Below, one piece after another: positions 43,238 to 52,873 of a stretch of DNA of 64,000 nucleotides. Under the pieces are notes generated by a model. The model saw nothing but the letters and a program-made list of their open reading frames with translations, made no database searches and was not told where the DNA came from. How positions within the stretch are numbered: the stretch's first letter is position 1; each line of letters opens with the position of its first letter. The DNA comes from Acidobacteriota bacterium (GTDB lineage Bacteria > Acidobacteriota > Terriglobia > Terriglobales > Acidobacteriaceae). Where the stretch lies: positions 40,743 to 104,742 of the forward strand of contig QIBA01000055.1 of the NCBI GenBank assembly GCA_003225175.1, read 5' to 3'. The position numbers were made by a program, and so were the translations under genes.

Positions 43238-44379
43238 ACGGCACCCGCGCGAGCCGGACTGTGAATCTGAAGAATTCTTTTCTCGATCGCCCCGAAGACA
43301 TCGTCAATCGGTAATACTTGATCGACGGCCCCCGCGCGAATTGCCTCGCCATTCATCCCGAAGATGACCGAGGTGGCTTCGTCCTGGGCGATTACGCAAC
43401 CTCCGGCGTCTTTGACGGCTTGTGCTCCACGTACGCCGTCATTTCCCATTCCGGTAAGGACCACTCCAATGCACATCGTGCCGGCGTAGGCCGCAGCGCT
43501 CTCTAAAGTCACGTCTGCGCACGGACGATAGCCAAGAATTCGTGGACCATCGTCGAGCATTACCCGCCCAGTCGAGGAAATACGCATGTGGTGCGATCCG
43601 GGACACACGTACACCGTTCCCGGAGCGAGGATCTCGCCAGCCTCCGCTTCCTTGGCACGTATGGAGCAGGTCTCGGAGAGTTGCTGGCTGAACTGCGAGG
43701 TAAAATTCCGCGGCATATGCTGAACCACGATGACCGCGGCGGGAAACTCCCGTGGAAACAGCGGGAAGAACTTCATCAGCGTCGCCGGACCGCCGGTAGA
43801 AGCAGCAATCACGACCAGCGGGAACTTGTTCTGAGATCGCGGTGGTGTAGGAGCGCCATTAGGCTTTTGCTCTTCAGATTTTGCTGCGGGCGCCGAGCCA
43901 GGTTCCGTGCGCGGAGCCGAGCTCGCCACGTCATGTCCCAATTTGGTTCGTGATGCCGTCCTGACGACTCGCACCTTCGCAGCGACCCGCAGTTTTCGCA
44001 CTAGCTCATCGCGAACGCTGCTCATATCCAAGTCGACGCCGCTGGTTGGCTTCGCAACGAAGTCAATCGCCCCAAGTTCGAGCGCCTTCAGAGTTACTTC
44101 CGCGCCCTCGCGCGATTCGGAACTCACAATCAGAATTGGGCGTGGATTAATGGACATGATCTGCTCCGTCGCCTGCAGACCGTCCACATGAGGCATGTTG
44201 ATATCCATGGTTACGACATCCGGTTTCAGTGCCTCGGCCTGCGATACGGCTTCGCGTCCATCGCGCGCCTCACCTGCGACCTCAAATCCGGGTTCTGCCA
44301 GAAGAATGCTATGCAGCACTTTCCGCATGAACGCCGAATCATCGGCGATGAGTACTCGAATTTTCTTCGAACCAGTCAT
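43234..44379 (-). CDS. cheB: Chemotaxis protein-glutamate methylesterase CheB
   Basis: 381 residues. A receiver domain (1-125) has VLIADDSAFMRKVL and phospho-acceptor aspartate in VVTMDINMPHVDG. A variable linker (about 140-190) leads to the methylesterase domain, with serine in VIAASTGGPATL, histidine in VVQHMPRNFTSQFS and aspartate in VVLTGMGNDG. It removes methyl groups from receptors to adapt the array. It lies two bases after cheA. Confidence 0.96.
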   Translation of the reverse strand: MTGSKKIRVLIADDSAFMRKVLHSILLAEPGFEVAGEARDGREAVSQAEALKPDVVTMDINMPHVDGLQATEQIMSINPRPILIVSSESREGAEVTLKALELGAIDFVAKPTSGVDLDMSSVRDELVRKLRVAAKVRVVRTASRTKLGHDVASSAPRTEPGSAPAAKSEEQKPNGAPTPPRSQNKFPLVVIAASTGGPATLMKFFPLFPREFPAAVIVVQHMPRNFTSQFSQQLSETCSIRAKEAEAGEILAPGTVYVCPGSHHMRISSTGRVMLDDGPRILGYRPCADVTLESAAAYAGTMCIGVVLTGMGNDGVRGAQAVKDAGGCVIAQDEATSVIFGMNGEAIRAGAVDQVLPIDDVFGAIEKRILQIHSPARAGAV

Positions 44380-44381
44380 GC

Positions 44382-47300
44382 TTAAACCGTTTGTGCCATG
44401 CCCAGTAAGCCACTATGGGCTACGCCAATCAGCTCTTGTACAGCCGCGATCAGTTGCTCGTCTTGAACAGGCTTGGTCAGGAATGCCGACGCGCCTTCCT
44501 TGATGGCGCGATCACGATGTTTCTCGCCCGCGCGGGACGTAACCACCATTACGGGAATGTGTTTCGTTTCTGGAGTCTGACGCAGGTGCATCATCAGCTC
44601 GTAACCGTTGGTGCGCGGCATCTCCAGGTCCGTGATGATCAAGTCGCATTGTCCCTGCAGGGCAATCTCCAGGGCTTCAAGACCATCTCCCGCTAAGCGC
44701 ACGCGGTAACCGGCTTTCTCCAGCATGCGACCGACGAATTTGCGCACGCTGATGGAATCGTCTGCCAGAATGACCACTTTTTCGACAGCCACCTGTTCAA
44801 TCGCGCTCCGGGGGATGTGTCCAGCGGCCACTGCTGCCGCACCTGGCGCGAAGATCCGCGCTGCCGTTGCGCTGGTCATCAGCGGACGCTTCTCGATCGA
44901 TTCTCCTGCTACAAGCCGATTTACATCGATGAGCAGGATCAGACTGCCATCGGGGGCAATCGTAGCCCCCGGAAAGAGCTTCACATTCCGCAGATACTCA
45001 CCGAGGTTCTTGATAACGATTTCGTCTTTTCGAATCACTTCGTCGACGACCACTCCGACGGAGCGACCCGCAACGGTGACCAGCACCAGGTGACAATAAC
45101 CATTCACGGGCTCGGATTTAGGCAGCCCAAGCTGGGAATCGAGACGGACAACCTCGGTGACTGCCTCCCGGACCTTTGTCAACAATTTTCCGCCAACCTC
45201 TTCAACAGCTCCGGCGGGAACGCGACGAATCTCTTCGACGAAAGAAAGCGGTACGGCAAAGCTCATCTCGCCACAGCGCACGAAGAGCGCTTGCGAAATG
45301 ATCAGCGTCAGCGGAACCTTCAGCGTGAAGCGCGTCCCCAAACCCGCCTGCGTGTCGACATCGATTTCGCCGTTTAACCCTGTCAGATTGGCGCGAACTA
45401 CGTCGAGTCCGACGCCGCGTCCGGCAAGTTCTGTTTTTCGCGACGCGGTCGAGAAACCTGGATGGAATAGAAGCTCCAGCAAGTCCCTCTCTCCGAGCTT
45501 CTCGGCTTGCTCCTGAGAATAGACGCCCTGGTCTACTGCTGCCTTGCGAACGCGCTCGTACTCAATTCCCTTTCCGTCGTCTTCTACTTCGATGTAGATG
45601 TGATTGCCGCGATGGTACGCCCGTACGGCTACATTGCCGTGATCGGTCTTGCCGGCGCGATAGCGCTCTTCTGTGGTTTCCAGTCCGTGTGCAACTGCAT
45701 TCCTGACAAGATGGATCAGTGGATCGGAGATCTGCTGAATGATGCTGTTGTCCAGCTCCGTTTCGGCGCCCGCAAGATTGAGTTCAACTAACTTGCCCGA
45801 CGCCTTCGCGGCATCGCGCACTGTGCGTGAAATGCGCGTGTAGAGGTTCCCAATCGGAACCATTCGCGCCTGCGTAATTTCGTCTTGCAGCCGGTGCGCA
45901 AGTCCGGTGAACTCATCGATGTCGGAATCAACGCGGCGTACGAATCCGTCAAGCTGCGTGAGAACTTCTGTTACATCAGCGGAGATTTCCGTCAGCGAGC
46001 GCGAAAGAATGTTGTAATCATCATAGCGATCCATCTCGAGTTCAGTGAACTCGGAGTGATCGTCGAAGCCGGCGGCGGCTTGCGATGAGAACGAAGACGT
46101 AAATCCGCCCACGAGCCGGTTGAACTCATGCTTCTCCTGGAATTCGCCGATCTTGTCGGACATTCTTCCCTTGGAGAAGTTGAGGACATCCGCCAGACGC
46201 TCGAGCTCCGCCAGTCGGCCCAACATGCGTGTTCGATTGATGACCAGCTCGCCAACCACGTTCATCATGCTGTCAAGACGGTCGAGCGCGATGCGTACTG
46301 ATTTAGATTGAGGCAGCGCGGCAGGCTCTTTGCTGCGCAAGCCAGTGATAAATTCCGGTTCCACTTCAGCGTCGGATAGCTCAATTACGTGTGGTTTCGC
46401 CTGCGCGCTGCTTTGCTTTGGCGGCGTAACCGACGATGGCGGGACAGGTTGGCTAGAAGTGTGAACCAGCTGCTTTTGTCCCGAGGCGGCGGCATTTCCT
46501 CCCGATGCGACTTGCTTCAGCCGACCGAGCAGCGACTTGACGCTGCGCTGAAGCGTGCTCTCATCCGGCCATTGCCCATAGATCAGTTTCTTGATTACAT
46601 CAGCCGATTCGAGACAAAGATCAATCACCTGCTGCGTTGGCTTAATCTCTCCATCTCGCACGCGACCGATGAGATCTTCAGCGCTATGCGCGACACGAGA
46701 GATTCGCTGCAATCCAACCTGCGCTGCCGAGCCCTTGATTGTGTGCATCGAGCGAAAGAGGCGGTGAACCGTTTCCGGATCGCTTGAGGTTTCGATTCCT
46801 AACAGGCAATCCTGGACTAGCTGTAAGTGCTCTTCCGCTTCGGGAACAAAGAACTCAAGAATCTCCGGAGGAATCTCTCCATCCGGCTCCAGATCGGCAA
46901 TTCCGGACGAGGTTGCAGGCTCCGTCTCGTGAGAGCTCGCTTGCGGGACTGAAGGCTGTGCCGTTGGAGCGTGCTCTGCCGACAACGGCAGTTCCGGCGT
47001 CTTGTGCAGGTGGACAGGCGCTACGTATTCCTGAACAGGCTCCGGCGTCGCTGGAGCAGGCTCAAAGGCAAACGCGTATCGCTGCTTAAAAGTCGCGATC
47101 TCTTCCGCGTTCTCGACTCCATTTGCGCTGATCATCAGCAAGTCGGATTCGAGAACGGCAATCCCTTCGGAGATAAACTCGACGAGGGCCGCGGTTGCAT
47201 CCGGCGCAATGACGGCATTCATCGCATACTGGAAGATGTGGCTGAGCTTGCTCGCGACTTCGCGAAATAGTGGATAGCCGTACGAACCGGAGCTGCCTTC

Positions 47301-47450
47301 GAGCGTATGCGACGAGATGTACAACCGTTGGATGTCTTCGGGAACCGGATAAGGATCCTGCAAAATTCCGGAGTACTCTCGCAGGAACTGCAGGTGCTCC
47401 GACGCCTCCTGCAGAAACACTTCGACGAATTCTTGTCCGGGCGTGTTCAC
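44382..47450 (-). CDS. cheA: Hybrid chemotaxis histidine kinase CheA with two Hpt domains and a C-terminal receiver
   Basis: 1022 residues. An N-terminal Hpt-like domain has H48 in SSHTLEGSSGSYG. A Pro/Ala/Glu linker separates it from a second Hpt with histidine in RSMHTIKGSAAQVGL near residue 235. Dimerisation (about 395-540), ATPase (HLVRNAVAHGLE, DDGKGIEYERV, GRGVGLDVVRANL), CheW-like (about 730-870) and receiver (VVILADDSISVRKFVGRML, DLIITDLEMPRTNG) domains follow. The two Hpt domains and the fused receiver resemble ChpA/PilL-type kinases that control type IV pili rather than flagellar CheA. The start overlaps the cheR stop (ATGA). Confidence 0.95.
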   Translation of the reverse strand: MNTPGQEFVEVFLQEASEHLQFLREYSGILQDPYPVPEDIQRLYISSHTLEGSSGSYGYPLFREVASKLSHIFQYAMNAVIAPDATAALVEFISEGIAVLESDLLMISANGVENAEEIATFKQRYAFAFEPAPATPEPVQEYVAPVHLHKTPELPLSAEHAPTAQPSVPQASSHETEPATSSGIADLEPDGEIPPEILEFFVPEAEEHLQLVQDCLLGIETSSDPETVHRLFRSMHTIKGSAAQVGLQRISRVAHSAEDLIGRVRDGEIKPTQQVIDLCLESADVIKKLIYGQWPDESTLQRSVKSLLGRLKQVASGGNAAASGQKQLVHTSSQPVPPSSVTPPKQSSAQAKPHVIELSDAEVEPEFITGLRSKEPAALPQSKSVRIALDRLDSMMNVVGELVINRTRMLGRLAELERLADVLNFSKGRMSDKIGEFQEKHEFNRLVGGFTSSFSSQAAAGFDDHSEFTELEMDRYDDYNILSRSLTEISADVTEVLTQLDGFVRRVDSDIDEFTGLAHRLQDEITQARMVPIGNLYTRISRTVRDAAKASGKLVELNLAGAETELDNSIIQQISDPLIHLVRNAVAHGLETTEERYRAGKTDHGNVAVRAYHRGNHIYIEVEDDGKGIEYERVRKAAVDQGVYSQEQAEKLGERDLLELLFHPGFSTASRKTELAGRGVGLDVVRANLTGLNGEIDVDTQAGLGTRFTLKVPLTLIISQALFVRCGEMSFAVPLSFVEEIRRVPAGAVEEVGGKLLTKVREAVTEVVRLDSQLGLPKSEPVNGYCHLVLVTVAGRSVGVVVDEVIRKDEIVIKNLGEYLRNVKLFPGATIAPDGSLILLIDVNRLVAGESIEKRPLMTSATAARIFAPGAAAVAAGHIPRSAIEQVAVEKVVILADDSISVRKFVGRMLEKAGYRVRLAGDGLEALEIALQGQCDLIITDLEMPRTNGYELMMHLRQTPETKHIPVMVVTSRAGEKHRDRAIKEGASAFLTKPVQDEQLIAAVQELIGVAHSGLLGMAQTV

Positions 47451-48319
47451 AGACTCTCCTGCAGGGCGCTACGCATCGACTTGCGATAAATGAGCGAATC
47501 GCTGATGACGATGGGCTCAAGATCTACTTTCGCTTTCGCGATGGACTCCGCGTGACCAAGAAAGAGATAGCCGTCCGGCTCCAGGCACTCATGGAAGCTG
47601 CGAATCAACGTCGCTCGTAATTCATCCGAAAAGTAGATCAAAACGTTCATGCAGAAAATGCAATCGAAGCGGCCCATGTACACCATTTGCGCGAGATTCA
47701 TCTGCGCAAAGGCGATCATCTTCCGCAGCCGCTGTTTAACCCGATACTCACCACCCGCTATGGGCGTGAAGTACGCTTCAATGTGTTCGGGCACCATCGA
47801 AGCGAGATCGCGACGTGAATATTGCCCGCGCTGAGCTATATCCAGAGCATGACGGCTGATGTCTGTCGCCAGGATCTCGATATTCCAAGCCTCCGGAAAT
47901 TCCAATGTCTCGAGCAAGCTGATCGCTATCGAATATGGCTCCTCACCCGTAGAACATCCCGCAGTCCAAATGCGCAACGAGCGAGGGTTATGCCAAAACT
48001 TCTTGCCGTGCAGCTCAGGCAGCACTCGTTTTTCCAGCGCCTCGTATATCGAGGGGTAGCGGAAGAACGAGGTCTCCTGCGTGAGCAATATCTCCAGCAG
48101 CCCTTCGTATTCGGCGTTGGAGCCGCCAATCAAGCGCAGTAAATCAGTACCGTGTGCCAAGCCGCGATGTTTCAGGTGCTTGCTAACACGGTCGGACAGG
48201 AATCTAGTTCGAGATTCGTCGAATAGAATCCCTGAACGCCGCAGGATGAACAGACGAATCTCTGCGAGCTCATGCTCAGTCAATGCCGCTGTATTTCCAT
48301 CCTTCATCAAGCTGCTCAT
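47447..48319 (-). CDS. cheR: Chemotaxis protein methyltransferase CheR
   Basis: 290 residues. The N-terminal helical domain and the SAM-binding domain are recognisable by TQETSFFRYPSIYE, IWTAGCSTGEEPYSIA, ILATDISRHALDIAQ and CIFCMNVLIYF. It methylates receptor glutamates using S-adenosylmethionine. It sits between the receptor and cheA in the operon. Confidence 0.95.
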   Translation of the reverse strand: MSSLMKDGNTAALTEHELAEIRLFILRRSGILFDESRTRFLSDRVSKHLKHRGLAHGTDLLRLIGGSNAEYEGLLEILLTQETSFFRYPSIYEALEKRVLPELHGKKFWHNPRSLRIWTAGCSTGEEPYSIAISLLETLEFPEAWNIEILATDISRHALDIAQRGQYSRRDLASMVPEHIEAYFTPIAGGEYRVKQRLRKMIAFAQMNLAQMVYMGRFDCIFCMNVLIYFSDELRATLIRSFHECLEPDGYLFLGHAESIAKAKVDLEPIVISDSLIYRKSMRSALQESL

Positions 48320-48352
48320 TCAGGGCCGAAAAATCTATTCATCGGCTCGCCA

Positions 48353-49804
48353 TTACGCCTTGACGGCGTGAAATGCCGCCGTTGTAACACCTCTTACTTC
48401 CACTGGACCGCTCCCCGCCGTGCGGAATTGGGAGAGGGCTTCATTCAACTGTTCTGAGAGCTTCACCATATTCTCGACTGTGCGTGCTGTCTGCCGCGCG
48501 CCCTGTGAGGTCTGGCGAGTGATGTTCGAGATAATTTGCATCGCGTTCGCCACGCCTTCTGTGCCGCGCACCTGCTGCTTCGAGGCCAGCGAAATTTCCT
48601 GTACCAGCTCTGCTGACTGGCGCACCACGCTGGAAATAGCATCGAGCGCCTTGCCGGCCTGATCTGCCAGCCGCGCTCCCACTTCCACTTCCTTAGTGCC
48701 TTCTTCCATCACCACCACAGCCTCGTTGGTTTCCGCCTGGATGGCTTTGATCAACGCTGCAATGTCCTTCGTCGCGGTACGCGAGTGTTCGGCTAGCTTC
48801 CGGACTTCGTCCGCGACGACGGCGAATCCACGTCCAGCTTCGCCGGCTCGCGCCGCTTCGATCGCGGCGTTCAAAGCCAGCAGGTTTGTTTGTTCGGTGA
48901 TGTCGTTAATCACGTTGATGATCTCCGAAATTTCCAGCGAACGATCGCCCAGCGATTTGATCTTCTTCGCCGTAGCCTGCACCGAAGATCGAATGCGCTG
49001 CATACCATCGAGCGTATCGCGCACAGCGCGGTTTCCTTGTTCGGCAGCGTCCAGCGCTCTGCGCGCCGCTTCGGCGGAGGCTTCAGCGTTGTTCGACACC
49101 TGTTTCATCGACACCGTCAACTCTTCCACTGCGGAGGAAGTATTGGTGATCTCCTGGTCCTGCTGAACGGCGCCGCTGGCCATATCTTCCGAGGAGAGCA
49201 ATATTTCGTTCGCGCTGGAGGAAACGTCAACGGCGGCCTTACGCACGCGCTCGAGCACCTTCATGAAGTTCTCAAGCATGTAGTTCACGGAATCAACAAC
49301 GTTGCCGAGCGCGTCGTTGGTAACCCGCCCGCGCAACGTGAGATCACCGCGGGCAATCTGGCTTACAACCGTAAGGAATTCCGTAACGCTCTTCTGTAGA
49401 TTCTCCTGGGCATCGTGATTTGCGACCGCGCGCGAGACTCGCTCAGAGCTGCGGGTAAAATTCTCGGCGATCAGCCCGAAGTCATCGTTCGAATCAATCT
49501 GCGGACGGCTGCTGTACTCGCCCTTCGCAAACTTCTGCGAGTAGTCCACCAGCTCGTTCACAGGCTTGGCGACCTTATTCGAGAGCATAAACAAGAGCGC
49601 GCATGTCATGGACAAGCAAATGAAAATAGCGATGAACAGGAGCATCGGCGCCTTGCCGCTCGCCGACATCGCATCGCTAATGCCCATACCAGCGGCACCG
49701 TTGGCACTCGCCCCTGCCGTGTACGCTAAGTAAAGGACGACAAACAGCGCGATCGCATTGAAGGCGCCCAGCGTCCACATGGCTTGATTCAGCCGACCTT
49801 TCAT
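48353..49804 (-). CDS. Methyl-accepting chemotaxis protein with minimal periplasmic loop
   Basis: 483 residues. Two transmembrane helices (about 10-30 and 52-72) enclose only some 22 residues, too short for a folded sensor domain. A HAMP region ([19 protein letters not shown]), a second HAMP-like part (about 140-190) and the signalling hairpin follow. The hairpin tip is [33 protein letters not shown]. Such receptors may sense through membrane state, partner proteins or cytoplasmic contacts, as suggested for PilJ- and FrzCD-like receptors. No CheR-binding pentapeptide is seen at the C-terminus. Confidence 0.93.
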   Translation of the reverse strand: MKGRLNQAMWTLGAFNAIALFVVLYLAYTAGASANGAAGMGISDAMSASGKAPMLLFIAIFICLSMTCALLFMLSNKVAKPVNELVDYSQKFAKGEYSSRPQIDSNDDFGLIAENFTRSSERVSRAVANHDAQENLQKSVTEFLTVVSQIARGDLTLRGRVTNDALGNVVDSVNYMLENFMKVLERVRKAAVDVSSSANEILLSSEDMASGAVQQDQEITNTSSAVEELTVSMKQVSNNAEASAEAARRALDAAEQGNRAVRDTLDGMQRIRSSVQATAKKIKSLGDRSLEISEIINVINDITEQTNLLALNAAIEAARAGEAGRGFAVVADEVRKLAEHSRTATKDIAALIKAIQAETNEAVVVMEEGTKEVEVGARLADQAGKALDAISSVVRQSAELVQEISLASKQQVRGTEGVANAMQIISNITRQTSQGARQTARTVENMVKLSEQLNEALSQFRTAGSGPVEVRGVTTAAFHAVKA

Positions 49805-49841
49805 AACAGCCTCCGAAACCTGAACTCCATTGTTACTCCAA

Positions 49842-50363
49842 TCAAATTACCGGGACTGGGAATACGTCGACCAGCCGCCGCAAATCCAATGTCAATGCCA
49901 GGCGGTCTTCGTGCCGCAGCATACCGCGACAATGCGGAACTTCTCGTGGTGCATCCGTCAGAATCAGTGGCTCCGAGGTACTGAAAGTGCCAAAGACCTC
50001 ATCAGCCGCGATGCCGACCCGCACCTCATCGTGTATCTCGTCTCCGGGCAGCGAAGCGACCACTACATGCCGTGGCAAGAGATCCGGCCGCCGTCCTTCT
50101 GTAAACGCAATATCCACAATCGGCACGATCGAGCCACGCAGATTAAAAATTCCCATCAGGAAACTTGGGGACAACGGCATCTTCGTCACTGATGGCCACT
50201 CGACCACTTCCTCAACATCCAGCACTCCCAGGCAGAACCGCTCGCGCCCTGCGCGAAACACGCAATACTGGCGTTTTGGCAGGCTCTCTTCCGCCGCTAG
50301 AAGCTCTTCCTGCTCCGGCGAAATCGGTTCTAACTGCTCTGGTGCTGCTGGTTCTTCCTGCAC
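49842..50363 (-). CDS. cheW: CheW coupling protein
   Basis: 173 residues. An acidic N-terminal tail (about 30 residues, [18 protein letters not shown]) precedes a standard CheW domain with [38 protein letters not shown] and [18 protein letters not shown]. The INLRG-type core motif is well conserved here, so this is the most CheW-like of the three in the operon and the likely main CheA-receptor adaptor. Confidence 0.92.
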   Translation of the reverse strand: MQEEPAAPEQLEPISPEQEELLAAEESLPKRQYCVFRAGRERFCLGVLDVEEVVEWPSVTKMPLSPSFLMGIFNLRGSIVPIVDIAFTEGRRPDLLPRHVVVASLPGDEIHDEVRVGIAADEVFGTFSTSEPLILTDAPREVPHCRGMLRHEDRLALTLDLRRLVDVFPVPVI

Positions 50364-50365
50364 GT

Positions 50366-50725
50366 TTATACAAACCTCTGCACCGCTCCCAGCAACTCCG
50401 CTGGCGTGAACGGTTTAATTACATAGCCATCGGCGCCCTGCTGCTGCGCCCAGAATTTATCGCTGTCCGTGTTCTTTGAACTGACAATCACTACAGGGAT
50501 GTTTCGAAATGCATCGTTTCCTTTTAGCTCGCGACACGCCTGGAAGCCGTTGCGCTCGGGCATCACTACATCGAGCAGAATGAGACTCGGGCGCTCCGCC
50601 GCTACGGTGGCTTCGATCTTGCGTGGATCGTGTAACGCGACCGGCCAATAGCCCGCCTGCTGCAGCACAGACTGCATCAGCTTCACTTCAGCCAGCGAAT
50701 CGTCGACGATGAGAATCTTCTTCAC
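50366..50725 (-). CDS. Single-domain response regulator (CheY/PilH-like)
   Basis: 119 residues, receiver domain only: ILIVDDSLAEV, phospho-acceptor D52 in LILLDVVMPERNG, switch threonine/serine region VVIVSSKN and lysine in YVIKPFTP. It may be the diffusible output or a phosphate sink of the CheA system. It lies directly before cheW with a two-base gap. Confidence 0.92.
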   Translation of the reverse strand: MKKILIVDDSLAEVKLMQSVLQQAGYWPVALHDPRKIEATVAAERPSLILLDVVMPERNGFQACRELKGNDAFRNIPVVIVSSKNTDSDKFWAQQQGADGYVIKPFTPAELLGAVQRFV

Positions 50726-50741
50726 TTTGTTTTACCTGTGA

Positions 50742-51449
50742 CTAAACGCGTGTTGCGTATGAAATTGGCTCGATCATCTTCTCGGAGCGCGATGCCTTCT
50801 CCGTGCATTGCATTTCCACCTCGAGCGAAGTAAAACGCTGCATCATCTCGTGCAGCCGCAGCGTCATGGCATGCAGCGTCTCCAACTGGTCTCGCATACT
50901 TGGCTTGAGGGCAGTTGTCTCCAACAGCAAAAGTTCGGCATTTCCCAAAACCGACGTCAGCGCGTTGTTGAAGCTGTGGCGCATCTCGACCATGTAGCGC
51001 CCAAGAGTCGCCAGCTTGTATCCGGCCCTGGCCCCCTCTTCAACGCGACTGATATGCCCAGAGAGTTCAGCTCGCCTCAAAATCTCCTCCGTCAGCAACA
51101 CCACAGTGTCCAACCATGCATCGTGACGCGAAACCACAATCACTCTCGGATAATCACGACGCAGCGTGTGCACCGGCTCCCCCACAGAAGCGACATAGAC
51201 CGTCGGAACGGGACTCTGATTCAACTGAGCAAGCACAGCTGCGGTTCTCTCTGGTCTTACGTCTCCTACAATTGCTACATCAAACGGCAACGACGCGCTG
51301 CCTCGTAACAGATCGCTGCTGAGCGCGGTGAATTCCGGCACCTGCGGTTGCATCTGCCAGCGGGCGATCAAGTCACGCGAAAAGCCGTTCTGGTCGGAGC
51401 TGACCAATACCCTTTGGGGGATGGTCGTGCCGCTGGTTCTTTGCTTCAT
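50742..51449 (-). CDS. HisKA-like phosphoacceptor protein lacking an ATPase domain
   Basis: 235 residues. The N-terminal half (about 12-130) has receiver-like alternation (RVLVSSDQNGFSRDL, FDVAIVGDVRPER, TVYVASVG) but not a canonical acidic pocket. The C-terminal half contains LGRYMVEMRHSFNNALTSVLGNAELL, a histidine-kinase dimerisation/H-box with H-x-F-N-N. No N, G1 or G2 ATPase boxes follow; the protein ends about 60 residues later. It could be a phosphorelay intermediate for CheA, or a scaffold. It overlaps the upstream gene by four bases. Confidence 0.75.
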   Translation of the reverse strand: MKQRTSGTTIPQRVLVSSDQNGFSRDLIARWQMQPQVPEFTALSSDLLRGSASLPFDVAIVGDVRPERTAAVLAQLNQSPVPTVYVASVGEPVHTLRRDYPRVIVVSRHDAWLDTVVLLTEEILRRAELSGHISRVEEGARAGYKLATLGRYMVEMRHSFNNALTSVLGNAELLLLETTALKPSMRDQLETLHAMTLRLHEMMQRFTSLEVEMQCTEKASRSEKMIEPISYATRV

Positions 51450-52873
51450 GCCTTCAAGTTCTCCGTCTCCTCGATCACCGAGAGCAGGCGCTTGGCGGTC
51501 GCAGCCAGGCTGACAGCGGCATCGATGTCCCCTTTATCTTTTGCTTTTGCAACCTGCTCCTGAATGATCGCGGCCTGTATGTGCGCGCAGTCCAATGCCT
51601 CAGCTAGCCGATTCGCGTGGCCGCGCTTAATTTTTTCCTTAGACTCGAAGAGCAACGCGCGCGCCCCAACCGCGCGCTGAATAGCACCGCAGAAGGCGTC
51701 GTCACCTCCACGCACGAAGGCATTGACCTCCCACGACGCAAGCACTTGCTTTGATTCGCCGATTGAGACCGTGGAAACGGTGGTCTTTTGCTTACTCCCG
51801 AACAATTGCTCCGAAATGATCTCCAGCACCTGTTCGACGTTGCTGAAATGGGAATGATCTCCATCGCCGTTTTTCGCCTCGGCCTCTGGAAGAGTGGGCA
51901 AGACCGGTTCCAGCTGAGCCGCTTGGGGTTGAGATGGCGCTACAACTGCCGGGCCTTGCAGTGGGGCGGAACTGTCTTTGGCTCTTTTCGCCCAACGAGC
52001 CATTACCTTCTTTGAAAGAATGTTACGCACGATGCCAAGCTGCCGGAACGATTGCCCGGCTTTGTAGGCTTCGCGGAAAGGCTTCTTCCATTGCTGACAA
52101 AGTGTCCGCAGAGTCGCGAGAGGCTCTTCTGACCCCAGTCCAGCCTCCCTGCAATCCACCGTCATCACGTCCATCGACTCGAGCTCCTGCACAGCTTTGC
52201 GGATCGCATGCAGGTCCGAGTGCATGAGACGGAAGAACCCAAGGCGAAGACGGAAATTGAATCGCGTAACTTCGATCAAAGCCGCAGGCTGGAAATAGGA
52301 CTCGCCTAAACTGCTCTTGGTATTGCGACCAAGCTCTACCAGGCCGCTCTCCAGCAATTCCGAAAGCGTTGCGCAGTTATCTACAGCATCGGCTACCTTA
52401 TCGAGTTCTTTGCTCCAGGGATATTGGCGAAGCTCCATGTGTCCCAAAACGGGCTGCAGAGCTTCCAGAACCTCCGCTGCTCTGACGTTCGCTTCATGAG
52501 GATGATGGGGCGTAACCGCCGCGAAGTACTGCACAAGCAGGTAGTCGAGCTTCTCCCGGAGGTTTTCGTCCTTGCGATCCTGCGGAAGATGACGCAACAA
52601 GAGCGCCCGCAGCGTCGCTTCCTCGCCGAAGTTTTGACCCTGTAGCAGCTGGCGGATTTGCGCCACCTGTATGTGACGATCAACCTCAGCAAACCACTTC
52701 TGCACTCGTTCCAATACCTGGGGCTCGGGTCTATCGACTGGATTCTCCAACTCTTTCGAGTGTGGTACATCGAGCTGAAACTCCCGAATCAGCGCGGAGT
52801 AAAACGGATAGAGTCTGCGCGCGGTGCGCCATTCAGCGGCGATCTCAACCAGGGACACAGTCGCGGTGCTCAT
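51446..52873 (-). CDS. Large, mostly helical protein of unknown function in chemosensory operon
   Basis: 475 residues with no recognised domain. The first 300 residues are predicted helical by composition, with repeated Leu/Glu/Arg patterns such as RVQKWFAEVDRHIQVAQIRQ. A Pro/Ala/Gln linker (about 305-345) separates a C-terminal helical part (VEQVLEIISEQLFGS to the end). No signal peptide or membrane helix is seen, so it is likely cytoplasmic. It is translationally coupled by four-base overlaps to the PilZ-like gene upstream and to the HisKA-like gene downstream. This points to a structural or regulatory part of the same array. Confidence 0.75.
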   Translation of the reverse strand: MSTATVSLVEIAAEWRTARRLYPFYSALIREFQLDVPHSKELENPVDRPEPQVLERVQKWFAEVDRHIQVAQIRQLLQGQNFGEEATLRALLLRHLPQDRKDENLREKLDYLLVQYFAAVTPHHPHEANVRAAEVLEALQPVLGHMELRQYPWSKELDKVADAVDNCATLSELLESGLVELGRNTKSSLGESYFQPAALIEVTRFNFRLRLGFFRLMHSDLHAIRKAVQELESMDVMTVDCREAGLGSEEPLATLRTLCQQWKKPFREAYKAGQSFRQLGIVRNILSKKVMARWAKRAKDSSAPLQGPAVVAPSQPQAAQLEPVLPTLPEAEAKNGDGDHSHFSNVEQVLEIISEQLFGSKQKTTVSTVSIGESKQVLASWEVNAFVRGGDDAFCGAIQRAVGARALLFESKEKIKRGHANRLAEALDCAHIQAAIIQEQVAKAKDKGDIDAAVSLAATAKRLLSVIEETENLKA

